From positions 1 to 33,413 of the forward strand of contig JBGQHM010000022.1 of NCBI GenBank assembly GCA_041497995.1: DNA of 33,413 nt. Direction: 5' to 3'. Source of the stretch: DATKMS01 sp041497995 (GTDB taxonomy: Bacteria; Desulfobacterota; Binatia; HRBIN30). Position 1 is the stretch's first letter. Every line of letters starts with the position of its first letter. Shown here piece by piece: positions 25,760-33,413 of the stretch. Both the position numbers and the translations under genes were made by a program. The notes under the pieces were generated by a model. That model searched no databases and was not told the origin of the DNA. It saw only the letters and a list, made by a program, of their open reading frames with translations.

Positions 25760-27952
25760 TCAGTTGGTGCGGACAAGCAGGTTGGCGATGCGATTGCCGG
25801 AGGCGGTATTGTCGCCGAACGGTGCTTGTACCCCGGGCGCGGCGGAGAAATCGTCGCCCTTGCTGCGCCGGACGAAGAACCCGTAGCGCGTGTTGGAGTC
25901 GACCGAATTGCCGGACACCAAGTTGGTTGCGGTTTGGTCCATGTCGAACCCGTCCCCGTCGTTGAGCGCGGACACATTGTTGGTGAGGCGGCTGCTCTGC
26001 GACTGCGAGACCTGAATGCCGACTCCGTCGTTGGCGACGCTCTGGCTGTCGCTCAAGATACTTCCCTTCGCCTTCACCAAGCTCACGCCGACGGTTCCAT
26101 TGCCGGCGACGCGTGTCGCGTTGATCAGCCAGTTCTCCGCGTTTGAAGAGTTGGTGCCTGCCCCGCCGTTGTCGAGGACAAGGTCGTCGACGCACGTCGT
26201 CGCTTTAGCGCTGCTCAGAAGGCCGTCGCCCGCGTTTTCGAGCGCCTGAACACGCCATATCTGAGCGCCGCTGCCCGAGATGCTGATGCCGGCGCCGAGG
26301 TTGTGCCAGGCGCGACATTCTACGAGACGCGCCGATGAGCTGCTAAAGGTGAATCCACTGCTTCCCCCGACCGTCGTGAGGTTTCGGATAGTGATGTTCC
26401 CGGCGCTTGCGGATAGGACGCTGGCCGACCCGTCGCCTTGGATGACGGTCGTGCCCGCGTCGTCGCCACGTAACTCGAGGGGGCGGTTGACTACGACATT
26501 TTCGCGATACAAGCCGGGTTTGACGCCGATGACAAGGAAGCCGTCACCGTTTCGGTCGAACACGCTATTGATCGCCGCCTGGATTGTCAGCGCCTGCGGG
26601 CTCGGCACCGTCAGATCGACTGGTGGCTGGTTGGCGCGCACGTCGACGCGATAGGGGATGCCACCGACAACGACCCCCTGGTACTCGACCGTCAAGGTCC
26701 CGGTGGTGCCGTCGGGAGTTCCGGGAGGAACCGCAACCGTGATCGGGATGCCATCGTCCCCCTTCACGTCTTTCACCTCCGGCTCCTGGGCCCCAAAGTC
26801 TATGGTGGTATGCGCGCCCGCAGCGGTTGGTCCGACGACTTGGAGCGGCGGGCTAGCGGCGAGTGTCACGGTAAATCCGGGAGGCGGGTCACTCGGATTG
26901 TCCCAGCGATCAACGGGCAGGAGCAAAAGCTGTCTGCTGTTGGCGGACGGGGTCGTGCCAAGGGCGATGCTGGTCACCGGGCGCGGAAACGCGAAGCCCG
27001 GAAGGTTCTCTCGGAAGGCGGTACGTGTCGCTGGCTGCGAGTAGGCCACGGCGGCATCGGTCGTCGGTGCGCTACCGTCCAGCGGCAAAGCGAACGGCAG
27101 TACGCCATCGGCGTCGGGCAGAGCGGCGAACTGAATAACCGGTTGTAAGGTTGTGCTGGGCCCTATCGGCACCGCCGCAGCGCGCAGCAGCTTGCCGAGA
27201 TCCCGCTGCGGCAAGAATGGCTGCGCGGTAGTAATTGCGGGCCCGCTCGGAATGCTGCCGCCGAGAAAGTTGGCATCGAAGGGCCCCGTGAGCGCAAACG
27301 CGGTAAGCGCCACCGTGAGGCCGCCTTCACTCTCCGCCAGACCGGCGTGCACCATGAGCTCGCCGCGCGCGATTCCGCCGCTGAAGAGCGCTACCGCCCG
27401 TCCCACAGGCTCCAACTCCCGTACCTCGATCGCGTTGTCCGATGCGCCCGCCGCGTCCCGATTCGTCGGCCCAATCCAGCCATCCCCGTCGAGATCAGCG
27501 AAGGCAGCGACGATCACCGGGATACCGTCCATGTCAGCTGCAGCAAGAACGCTCCCCCACGGGGCCTGGCTGTTGGTCGCACCGTCCGACAGGAAGACGG
27601 TGAAGGGTATCTGTGTGCCGCCGGCTGCACGCGAGCCCGCGATGCCCACCGGCAGTGTTTGCAGCCCGCCGGCGGCGGCGGGCCGCGGGATGGTCGTGAT
27701 GGCGTCGTAGAAGCCGCTGCGTACCACTAGATCGATGTCGCCGGAGACCGACATATCAATGATGTCGTCGATGGTTCCGAGAATGGCGTCGGGTCCGGGC
27801 TGAATGAGGGGAAAATCGGGCAAGAGCTCGTAGGGCAAACCGGTGGTCGGATCGATCGGGTCGCCGTCGAACACGGCGCTGACCGCGAAGCTCTGAGCTG
27901 GCGCCCATACGAGAGCCGCGAGGAGCGCTACGATCCGTACGGCGCGCGTCAT
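25760..27952 (-). CDS. Secreted right-handed beta-helix protein, copy A
   Basis: A 730-residue exported protein; the signal peptide is MTRAVRIVALLAALVWAPAQSFA. The N-terminal half is unassigned, with a Ca-binding-like DLDGDGWIGPTN and repeated GIPVIVAAF strands. From about residue 480 to the end it has parallel beta-helix repeats beginning PGLYRENVVVNRPLELRGDDAG, then NGG, NLT and NSVDSN turns of the NosD/pectate-lyase-like type. No catalytic residues of a lyase were identified. Its start overlaps the stop of the upstream 165-residue gene (ATGA), so the two form an operon. It is a clear paralogue of the gene at 31218. Confidence 0.85.
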   Translation of the reverse strand: MTRAVRIVALLAALVWAPAQSFAVSAVFDGDPIDPTTGLPYELLPDFPLIQPGPDAILGTIDDIIDMSVSGDIDLVVRSGFYDAITTIPRPAAAGGLQTLPVGIAGSRAAGGTQIPFTVFLSDGATNSQAPWGSVLAAADMDGIPVIVAAFADLDGDGWIGPTNRDAAGASDNAIEVRELEPVGRAVALFSGGIARGELMVHAGLAESEGGLTVALTAFALTGPFDANFLGGSIPSGPAITTAQPFLPQRDLGKLLRAAAVPIGPSTTLQPVIQFAALPDADGVLPFALPLDGSAPTTDAAVAYSQPATRTAFRENLPGFAFPRPVTSIALGTTPSANSRQLLLLPVDRWDNPSDPPPGFTVTLAASPPLQVVGPTAAGAHTTIDFGAQEPEVKDVKGDDGIPITVAVPPGTPDGTTGTLTVEYQGVVVGGIPYRVDVRANQPPVDLTVPSPQALTIQAAINSVFDRNGDGFLVIGVKPGLYRENVVVNRPLELRGDDAGTTVIQGDGSASVLSASAGNITIRNLTTVGGSSGFTFSSSSARLVECRAWHNLGAGISISGSGAQIWRVQALENAGDGLLSSAKATTCVDDLVLDNGGAGTNSSNAENWLINATRVAGNGTVGVSLVKAKGSILSDSQSVANDGVGIQVSQSQSSRLTNNVSALNDGDGFDMDQTATNLVSGNSVDSNTRYGFFVRRSKGDDFSAAPGVQAPFGDNTASGNRIANLLVRTN

Positions 27953-28446
27953 AGCGTCACGGCCAGCTGGTTACTGGCGATCGGCTTGCCGTCGAAATCG
28001 GCGACAACCTGTACCGTCGCGGCACCGGGCGAGAAGCCGCGAGGTAGCACGAGGGTAATCTCGCGCTGCGTGAATCCAATGACCCCGGGTCCCGGTGCGG
28101 GCTGCACGGCGCCGCCACCGACGCTGATCGACACGGTACCCGCCAGGTCAAAGCGCGCGCTGAGCTGACCTTGTGTGACGACGACCGTGAGCGGCATACC
28201 AAGCTGGACGGCGTCCGCAAAACTGAAGCTGCCCTCCAAGCTGAGTGTGGTGGCGCCACCCGTTGCCCGGAAAGGGGTGGCTCGCATCAGAGCGAGACGC
28301 GGCTCAGTGAATGCCGCGTACAACGGCCCAGCGTGGCTCAAGAGGAGCGCGGCGATGGCTGCTCGTAGGGTGAAAAGACGCAGCCTGGGGGAAATGACCC
28401 GCCTTCTGCCTACACCTCTGCCTCTCGTTCGCTGCCATGTCACCAT
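27949..28446 (-). CDS. Secreted hypothetical protein upstream of the beta-helix gene
   Basis: A 165-residue protein with an Arg-rich N-terminus then a hydrophobic signal (AAIAALLLSHAGPLYA). The mature part has an alternating beta-strand pattern (TTLSLEGSFSFADAVQLG, GQLSARFDLAGTVSIS) that suggests an IPT- or cadherin-like sandwich. I do not recognise a family. Its TGA overlaps the ATG of the beta-helix gene. ATG 28446 is the only start before the signal peptide. Confidence 0.7.
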   Translation of the reverse strand: MVTWQRTRGRGVGRRRVISPRLRLFTLRAAIAALLLSHAGPLYAAFTEPRLALMRATPFRATGGATTLSLEGSFSFADAVQLGMPLTVVVTQGQLSARFDLAGTVSISVGGGAVQPAPGPGVIGFTQREITLVLPRGFSPGAATVQVVADFDGKPIASNQLAVTL

Positions 28447-28618
28447 TTTTCAAGCACACCTCGCACGCGCCTCTGCGTGGCAGCAATATGGGAACCACTC
28501 GCAACGGATGTGCGCTGCCGCGAACGCCGAATCTCTCTGCATGGTCTTTGCTTCGCTCTCAGAGGTTGCGCTATGTGGGTGGGAAGACGAGCCGCACACC
28601 GCGTCACTCAGCGACTCC

Positions 28619-31072
28619 ATGGAGAGAACATCAAGACGTGCATGGCCGGCAGCGGGCTGGAGGGCATGGTTGGTGGCGGCGGTTGCGGCAACCGTCGCGA
28701 TCACCTGCACGCTCAACTCGCTCAAGTGGATTGACCGTCCCTTCCCTGGCTTCTTTCTGTGGGAAAACTTCCTCGTGCCGGCAGTGGGCGACACGGACTG
28801 GACCGGGTACCAAGCTGGAGTTCCAGTCCCGTCGCGCCTCATCGCAGCGGATGGAGAACCCGTCACCTCGGTCCCCGCCGTCTATCGCTTGGCCGCAAGC
28901 CTTCCGGTCGGAACGCCGGTGTCCTACAGCTTCGTCGCGGAATCCGGGGGGCCAGAGATCACGCTCTCGGTCCCGACCATGCGACTCACGGTGTCCGAGT
29001 ACGTCTTGACCCTGGGCACCTACCTCGGTGTTGGGATGCTGCTGACATTGCTCGGGTTGACGGTCTTCTTCCTGCGCCCAGACGCACCCGCGGCGCGGGC
29101 GATGCTCAGTGGCGGGGTGTTGTGGGGACTGTACCTCGTCACTGCAGCCGACATCTTTGGTCCGGCCTGGTTTCGACCGCTCTGTCTTCTGCTCCAAGGG
29201 GTAGCGCCGGTCTCGCTCCTTCACCTGGCGCTGACGTTTCCGATTCAGCGCGACGTGCTCAAGCGCTACCCGTGGCTCCTGTGGGCGCTCTACGCCGCCG
29301 GCTGTGGGATCGGGGTGGCCAGCAACCTCGTCTTCAGCCGGTCGTTTGCGGCTACGCTCGCCCTGAACCGCGTCGATGCGCTCGCGATGGTGATCAACGG
29401 GGTGCTGCTGATGGCATCGCTCGCACACAGCTACTTCTACTCGCCGTCGGCAGCCGCGCGTCAGCGCGTGAAGATCGCCACGTTCGGCGGGTTTGCGGCG
29501 TTCCTCATTCCCATCGTCGGTCTGTTTGTGTTCTCGCTCCTCGGTGTAGGTTTTCCGCTCAACTACTTTGCCATGCCGCTGGCGTTCTTCCCGATCGCCA
29601 TCGGCTACGCCATCGTCAAGCACGACCTCTTCGAAGTGGATGCGATCATCCGGCGCACGCTGGCGTGGGCCATCCTCACCGGCGTCATTGCCGCGCTCTA
29701 CCTCGGCGGTGTGGGTACGCTGGAGATTGCGTTTACGGGTCACAGCGGCCGTGTGGCGCAGCTGGTGTTTCTGCTGAGTATCGTGGCGCTGTTCAACCCA
29801 CTCCGGAACCGGGTGCAGGCCGCGGTCGACCTTCTGTTCGCGCGCGATCGGTACGACTATCGCAAGACCGTGACGGAGGTGAGCCAAGCGCTCACGGCGT
29901 TGCTGGATCTCGAGGCCGTGGTAACTCGTATTCTGCGCACCATCACCGAGACGATCCACGTGGACTTCGGGGCCGTGTGGCTGCGCGCGGCTGGCGCTGA
30001 ATATCAGCTGCAGGCGGTCGGTGGTGCGCGGCAGGTGGCGGCGTTGCCGCAGCGTGTTGATGAGACGAGCCCTCTGGTGCACCGACTCGAACAGCAGCCG
30101 CAGCGCATTCTCACCGAAGATGATGTCGCCGGGCGCAATGGGCATCTCGGGGCGGAGCTCGGTCGCCTCGGCGCCACGTTGCTCGTCCCAATGACCTTCG
30201 AGCGGCGTTTGGTCGGGTTCCTGGCGCTGGGAGTCAAGGACTCCGGACACTTCTACTCGCGTGAAGACTTGGAGCTCCTGCGCACGCTAGCCAGCCAGGG
30301 CGCGGTCGCGGTGGAAAATGCGCGCTCGTACCGAGCCCTCATGCGTGCGAACGAGGAGCTGCGTGCGGCGCAATCACGCTTGATCGAGGCCGAACGGCTA
30401 GCAGCTATCGGCGAGCTCTCGGCCGCGGTCGCACACGGCATCCGCAATCCCGTCGCGGGGATCAAGGCCGCGGCGCAGTTCGCCAACCTCGAGCTGCCGA
30501 GCGATCATCCGTTGCGCGAGAACATCACCGATATCATCAGCGAGGCCGACAAGCTGGAGGGGCGGATCAAGACGTTGCTCGATTTTGCAAAGCCGTTCGA
30601 GCCGCACCCCGGCCGCTGCCGCGTCGAGCAGATCGTGGGCGATGCGCTCGCGTCGTTGCGCGTACAAATCAGCGCCCAGGGGATTGCGGTGGTGACCGAT
30701 CTGGACCCTGAGTTGCCGGAGGCTGAGGTGGACTACGCCCAGATCGAGCAGGTCTTGTTGGCGTTGTTGTCGAATGCCGTCGAGGCCATGCCAGGCGGCG
30801 GCAAGCTACGAGTGAGTGCCCGGTTGTCCGCGGATGCGGAGCGTCTGTGCATCGAGGTCGCCGACTCGGGACCGGGCATTCCAGCCGAACAACTGGCGCG
30901 GGTCTTCAAGCTGTTCTTCACCACCAAGTCGAGCGGAACGGGCTTCGGACTCGCCGTTGCGAAAAAAATTGTCGAACGCCACGGCGGCACGATCGGCGTG
31001 CAGAGCACAGTCGGGGCGGGGGCGCACTTTACCGTCGAGCTACCCCGTCGACTCGCGAGCGCCGCGAGTTAG
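28619..31072 (+). CDS. Histidine kinase with PDZ-like, multi-TM and GAF sensor modules
   Basis: An 817-residue kinase. TM1 (about 17-33) is followed by a periplasmic PDZ-like domain (about 40-125; VPSRLIAADGEPVTSV). A block of about eight more helices (127-395) ends in GYAIVKHDLFEVDAIIRRTLAW, typical of HisKA_7TM sensors. Then come a GAF domain (about 425-575), a signal helix, HisKA with H606 in AVAHGIRNP, LLALLSNAVEAM, DSGPGI and SGTGFGLAV. The overall plan recalls ComP-like receptors (PDZ plus TM helices), but the GAF domain is extra. The frame is open from 28175; ATG 28619 is chosen because the signal helix begins directly after it, although its ribosome binding site is weak. It is divergent from the 165-residue gene. 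Confidence 0.92.
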   Translation: MERTSRRAWPAAGWRAWLVAAVAATVAITCTLNSLKWIDRPFPGFFLWENFLVPAVGDTDWTGYQAGVPVPSRLIAADGEPVTSVPAVYRLAASLPVGTPVSYSFVAESGGPEITLSVPTMRLTVSEYVLTLGTYLGVGMLLTLLGLTVFFLRPDAPAARAMLSGGVLWGLYLVTAADIFGPAWFRPLCLLLQGVAPVSLLHLALTFPIQRDVLKRYPWLLWALYAAGCGIGVASNLVFSRSFAATLALNRVDALAMVINGVLLMASLAHSYFYSPSAAARQRVKIATFGGFAAFLIPIVGLFVFSLLGVGFPLNYFAMPLAFFPIAIGYAIVKHDLFEVDAIIRRTLAWAILTGVIAALYLGGVGTLEIAFTGHSGRVAQLVFLLSIVALFNPLRNRVQAAVDLLFARDRYDYRKTVTEVSQALTALLDLEAVVTRILRTITETIHVDFGAVWLRAAGAEYQLQAVGGARQVAALPQRVDETSPLVHRLEQQPQRILTEDDVAGRNGHLGAELGRLGATLLVPMTFERRLVGFLALGVKDSGHFYSREDLELLRTLASQGAVAVENARSYRALMRANEELRAAQSRLIEAERLAAIGELSAAVAHGIRNPVAGIKAAAQFANLELPSDHPLRENITDIISEADKLEGRIKTLLDFAKPFEPHPGRCRVEQIVGDALASLRVQISAQGIAVVTDLDPELPEAEVDYAQIEQVLLALLSNAVEAMPGGGKLRVSARLSADAERLCIEVADSGPGIPAEQLARVFKLFFTTKSSGTGFGLAVAKKIVERHGGTIGVQSTVGAGAHFTVELPRRLASAAS

Positions 31073-31076
31073 AAGG

Positions 31077-31205
31077 CTTTGCCCAGAAAGGCTCGAGGCG
31101 CCTCAATTCGTCATTCCCGCGAAGGCGGGAATCCACTCCGCCCCGCCACCTGGATGCCCGCCTTCGCGGGCATGACGCCTGCTGACCAGCCTTCTTGGAC
31201 AAAGC
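31077..31205. mobile_element. 129-bp MITE-like element with REP-like core
   Basis: The outer arms GGCTTTGCCCAGAAAGGCT (31075-31093) and the reverse complement of 31188-31206 match at 16 of 19 positions, as terminal inverted repeats. CGAGTTAGAAGG occurs on both sides (31065-31076 and 31206-31217) and looks like a target-site duplication. There is no gene inside. The insertion lies just past the kinase stop. Without it the kinase and beta-helix stop codons would be only about 4 bp apart. Confidence 0.7.
31109..31177. repeat. REP-like inverted repeat pair
   Basis: Two 27-bp arms (31109-31135 and 31151-31177) are reverse complements with only two mismatches, each itself an imperfect palindrome built on CATTCCCGCGAAGGCGGGAATC. 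Similar ATTCCC...GGGAAT units (for example dRS3 in Neisseria) are common extragenic palindromes. It forms the core of the mobile element described at 31077. Confidence 0.75.
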
Positions 31206-31217
31206 CGAGTTAGAAGG

Positions 31218-33413
31218 TCAGTTGGTGCGTACGAAGACGTTGCCCTTGCGATTGTTGGTGACCGTGTTGTCACCGGGCGGCGGTTGGGTACCAGACGCGG
31301 CGGAAAAATCATCGTTCGGGCTGCGACGCACGAACAGGCCGTAGCCGTGGTTGGTATCCACCGTGTTCCCGGAAACCAGGTTGTCTGTGGTCGGGTTGCC
31401 GCCGCCCCGTGGCAACAGGAACAGCCCCGGAGCCTCGCTGCCTTTCGAATCGATATGCACACCATCGTCGTCGTTCACGGTCGAAAGGTTGCCCAGAACT
31501 TGGCAGCTTTGCGACGCAAGCAGTTGGATGCCCGGGCCGGTGTTGTCACCAACCTGGTTGTCGATGACGCTGGATCCGTTGGCGGCAACCAGCGTCACGC
31601 CGCCGGCGGCGTTCGTAGCGCTCAGGTTGTCGTTGAAGAGGGCGCTCTGGACCCCCGACAACGTCGCGCCGACGCCACCGTTGTCGAAGAGCTGGTTGCC
31701 TGAGCAGACGATGCCGGTCGCGCCATTGACTGAGAGTCCGTCGGCGCCATTTTCAGCAGCGTGATCTCGTACCACCCGTACTGAGGGCCCGGAGACAGCG
31801 ATGCCAGCCCCGAGGTTGTGCCACGCCCGGCTGTCGATCAGCAGCGTCGACGCACCGGCCAGCGCAAAGCCGCTGCTGCCACCGACTGTGGTGAGCCCTT
31901 GGATCATCGAGTTCGGTGCGCTGACCGACACCACGCTTCCAGTGCCGTCGCCCGCGATGATGGTAGAACCAGTCCCCGCGCCGCGTAGCACGATCGAACG
32001 GTTGACCACGATGTTCTCATGATAGAGCCCCGGCCGCACAGTGACGACGAGCGCGCCGTCGTGGTTGCGGTCCGTGACCTGATTGATTGCTGCCTGGATC
32101 GTCGGCGCCGCGCGGCTCGGCGCGATGATGTCGGATCGTGGCTGATTGGCGCGCGCATCGATGCGAAAGGGCAGAGCGCCTACGACGACGCCGTCCTCTT
32201 CAATGATGAGCGTCCCCGTGCTGCCGTCTATCGTGCCCCGCTGGGCACGGACGGCGATCCGGACACCTCGCGCGGAGCTGAGGCGCACCGCTTCGCCTCG
32301 GCGCGCTTGCGCGGGCTGGACGAGATCGAGTGGCGCGCTCGTGTGCAACGAAAGCGACAGGGCCGGCGTGGGGTCGGCCGGATTCCCCCAACGATCGACG
32401 GGAACAAGCCGCAGGCTGCGGTGATTGGCTGGGGCCTGGGTGCCGACAACCAGCTCACCGACCGGTGCGGAGAGCGCGTGTCCCTTTGCGTCTTCGCGGA
32501 AGACCGCGCGCACGGCGGGTTGCGAATTGACGACCGCGACGTCGATCGTCGGTGAGCTGCCGTCTGTTTGCAGCGCGAACGGCGCCGTGACGCCGGGCGA
32601 AGGCAACATGACGAAGTCGATCACTTGCTGCAGGGTCGTGTTCGGTCCCACCGGAACGGCGCGGTCGCGGATGAGCTTCGCAAGGTCGCGCTGCGGAAAG
32701 AAGGGCAGCGCTGTGGCGATCGCCGGCCCGCTGGGAATGCTCCCATTGAAGAAGCTTGGATCGAACGGACCCGTGACTGCCATTGCCGCGAGGACCACCG
32801 TGAGCCCGCCTTGACTTGCCGGCCGCCCCGCATGCACGGCGACGGCACCGCGTGCGACACCACCGCTGAACAACGCGACGGCGCGGCCGACTTGCTTCAA
32901 CTCTTCAACCTCGAAGCGATTGTCGGTCGCACCCGCAGCATCTTGATTGGTCGGGCCGATGAAACCGTCACCATCGAAATCTGCAAACGCAGTCACGATC
33001 ACCGGAATGCCATCCATGTCGGCGGCCGCCAGCAAGTGCCCCGAGGGGGCGGCAGCACTGACCGCACCGTCGGAGAGAAAGACAGTGAACGGAATCTCTG
33101 TCCCGCCACCTGCGGTTGAGCCAGCAACGCCGTGCGGCAGCGCCGCGCGGTTCCCTTGGGCTGCGGGTGGTGGGATCGTGTCGGCGGCGAGTGGCGAGCC
33201 GCTGCGCACTACCATGTCGATGTCGCCGATGATCGACGTGTCGACGATGTCGTCGGCAGTGCCGATGAGTCCATCGGGCCCGGGCATCACCAGGGGGAAG
33301 CCCGGCAAGATCTCGTACGGCAGGCCCGTGGATGAATTGACCGGATCGCCGTTGAACACGGCGCTCACCGCGAAGGCGGCTGCCGGCACGCAGGCGAGGA
33401 CCGCGACGAGCAC
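31218..33413 (-). CDS. Secreted right-handed beta-helix protein, copy B, N-terminus cut by window edge
   Basis: The frame is open to the right edge; the first codon in the window (GTG) is probably inside the signal peptide, about 8 residues short of the start by comparison with copy A. The remaining 731 residues match copy A along the whole length: AVSAVFNGDPVNSSTGLPYE, DMDGIPVIVTAFADFDGDGFIGPTN, PGLYHENIVVNRS and the end TNNRKGNVFVRTN. The beta-helix repeats occupy the C-terminal third. Compared with copy A, the linker near residues 370-400 has diverged and copy B carries a short LPRGGGNP insertion near the end. It is convergent with the kinase at 28619. Confidence 0.85.
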   Translation of the reverse strand: MLVAVLACVPAAAFAVSAVFNGDPVNSSTGLPYEILPGFPLVMPGPDGLIGTADDIVDTSIIGDIDMVVRSGSPLAADTIPPPAAQGNRAALPHGVAGSTAGGGTEIPFTVFLSDGAVSAAAPSGHLLAAADMDGIPVIVTAFADFDGDGFIGPTNQDAAGATDNRFEVEELKQVGRAVALFSGGVARGAVAVHAGRPASQGGLTVVLAAMAVTGPFDPSFFNGSIPSGPAIATALPFFPQRDLAKLIRDRAVPVGPNTTLQQVIDFVMLPSPGVTAPFALQTDGSSPTIDVAVVNSQPAVRAVFREDAKGHALSAPVGELVVGTQAPANHRSLRLVPVDRWGNPADPTPALSLSLHTSAPLDLVQPAQARRGEAVRLSSARGVRIAVRAQRGTIDGSTGTLIIEEDGVVVGALPFRIDARANQPRSDIIAPSRAAPTIQAAINQVTDRNHDGALVVTVRPGLYHENIVVNRSIVLRGAGTGSTIIAGDGTGSVVSVSAPNSMIQGLTTVGGSSGFALAGASTLLIDSRAWHNLGAGIAVSGPSVRVVRDHAAENGADGLSVNGATGIVCSGNQLFDNGGVGATLSGVQSALFNDNLSATNAAGGVTLVAANGSSVIDNQVGDNTGPGIQLLASQSCQVLGNLSTVNDDDGVHIDSKGSEAPGLFLLPRGGGNPTTDNLVSGNTVDTNHGYGLFVRRSPNDDFSAASGTQPPPGDNTVTNNRKGNVFVRTN

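Noticed and set aside
28631..30250. 539-codon minus-strand open frame
   Set aside because: Antisense to the kinase sensor region. It is very rich in charged residues with no domain, typical of GC-rich shadows.
31109..31177. CRISPR-like repeat unit
   Set aside because: There are only two inverted, not direct, copies and no spacer array. It fits a REP/MITE core.

Overview
The window is GC-rich bacterial DNA from a diderm (Gram-negative-type) organism. It encodes apolipoprotein N-acyltransferase, a lipoprotein-type SppA and an outer-membrane cytochrome-porin. The mix of NtrC-type regulators, an acyl-CoA dehydrogenase, an aldehyde dehydrogenase, and secreted dockerin / TP-rich-linker / beta-helix proteins suggests a large-genome soil or sediment lineage such as Binatota, Myxococcota or a Desulfobacterota relative. 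That placement is inference; no rRNA or tRNA gene was seen.

Region 1 (1-7034, all minus strand) is the most notable. A thyX-like gene runs off the left edge. Upstream of it lies a tight operon of visibly lower GC: dut, a PRPP-loop phosphoribosyltransferase-like gene, an ORC/Cdc6-like AAA+ ATPase, a 301-residue unknown, and a solitary N6-adenine DNA methyltransferase with its own target-recognition-like tail. Gaps are 34, 4, 10 and 10 bp. I read this as a transferred conflict (anti-phage type) operon. Its first gene seems to be leaderless, starting at a GTG 8 bp after a TTGGCA-N16-TATATA promoter.

Region 2 (7206-13676) is ordinary metabolism plus small toxin-antitoxin-like genes: a cupin, an aldehyde dehydrogenase, a nucleotidyltransferase with a small partner, an acyl-CoA dehydrogenase, an orphan Phd-type antitoxin, SppA and a Nudix hydrolase.

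Region 3 (13797-24217) holds a secreted dockerin protein with a TP-rich linker, an NtrC-family regulator with an altered GAFTGA loop (GAFTDA), a single-domain receiver, lnt, and an operon of cytochrome-porin, cupredoxin and membrane histidine kinase. A convergent GDT1-type transporter gene overlaps the kinase end by 41 bp.

Region 4 (24418-33413) has a secreted Cys-rich triple-repeat protein and two paralogous secreted beta-helix genes (the second cut by the right edge), which lie on either side of a second histidine kinase. The two kinases share an almost identical kinase core but have unrelated sensor halves, so both may signal to one common regulator. A 129-bp MITE-like element with terminal inverted repeats, a REP-like core and 12-bp flanking direct repeats sits between the second kinase and the second beta-helix gene.
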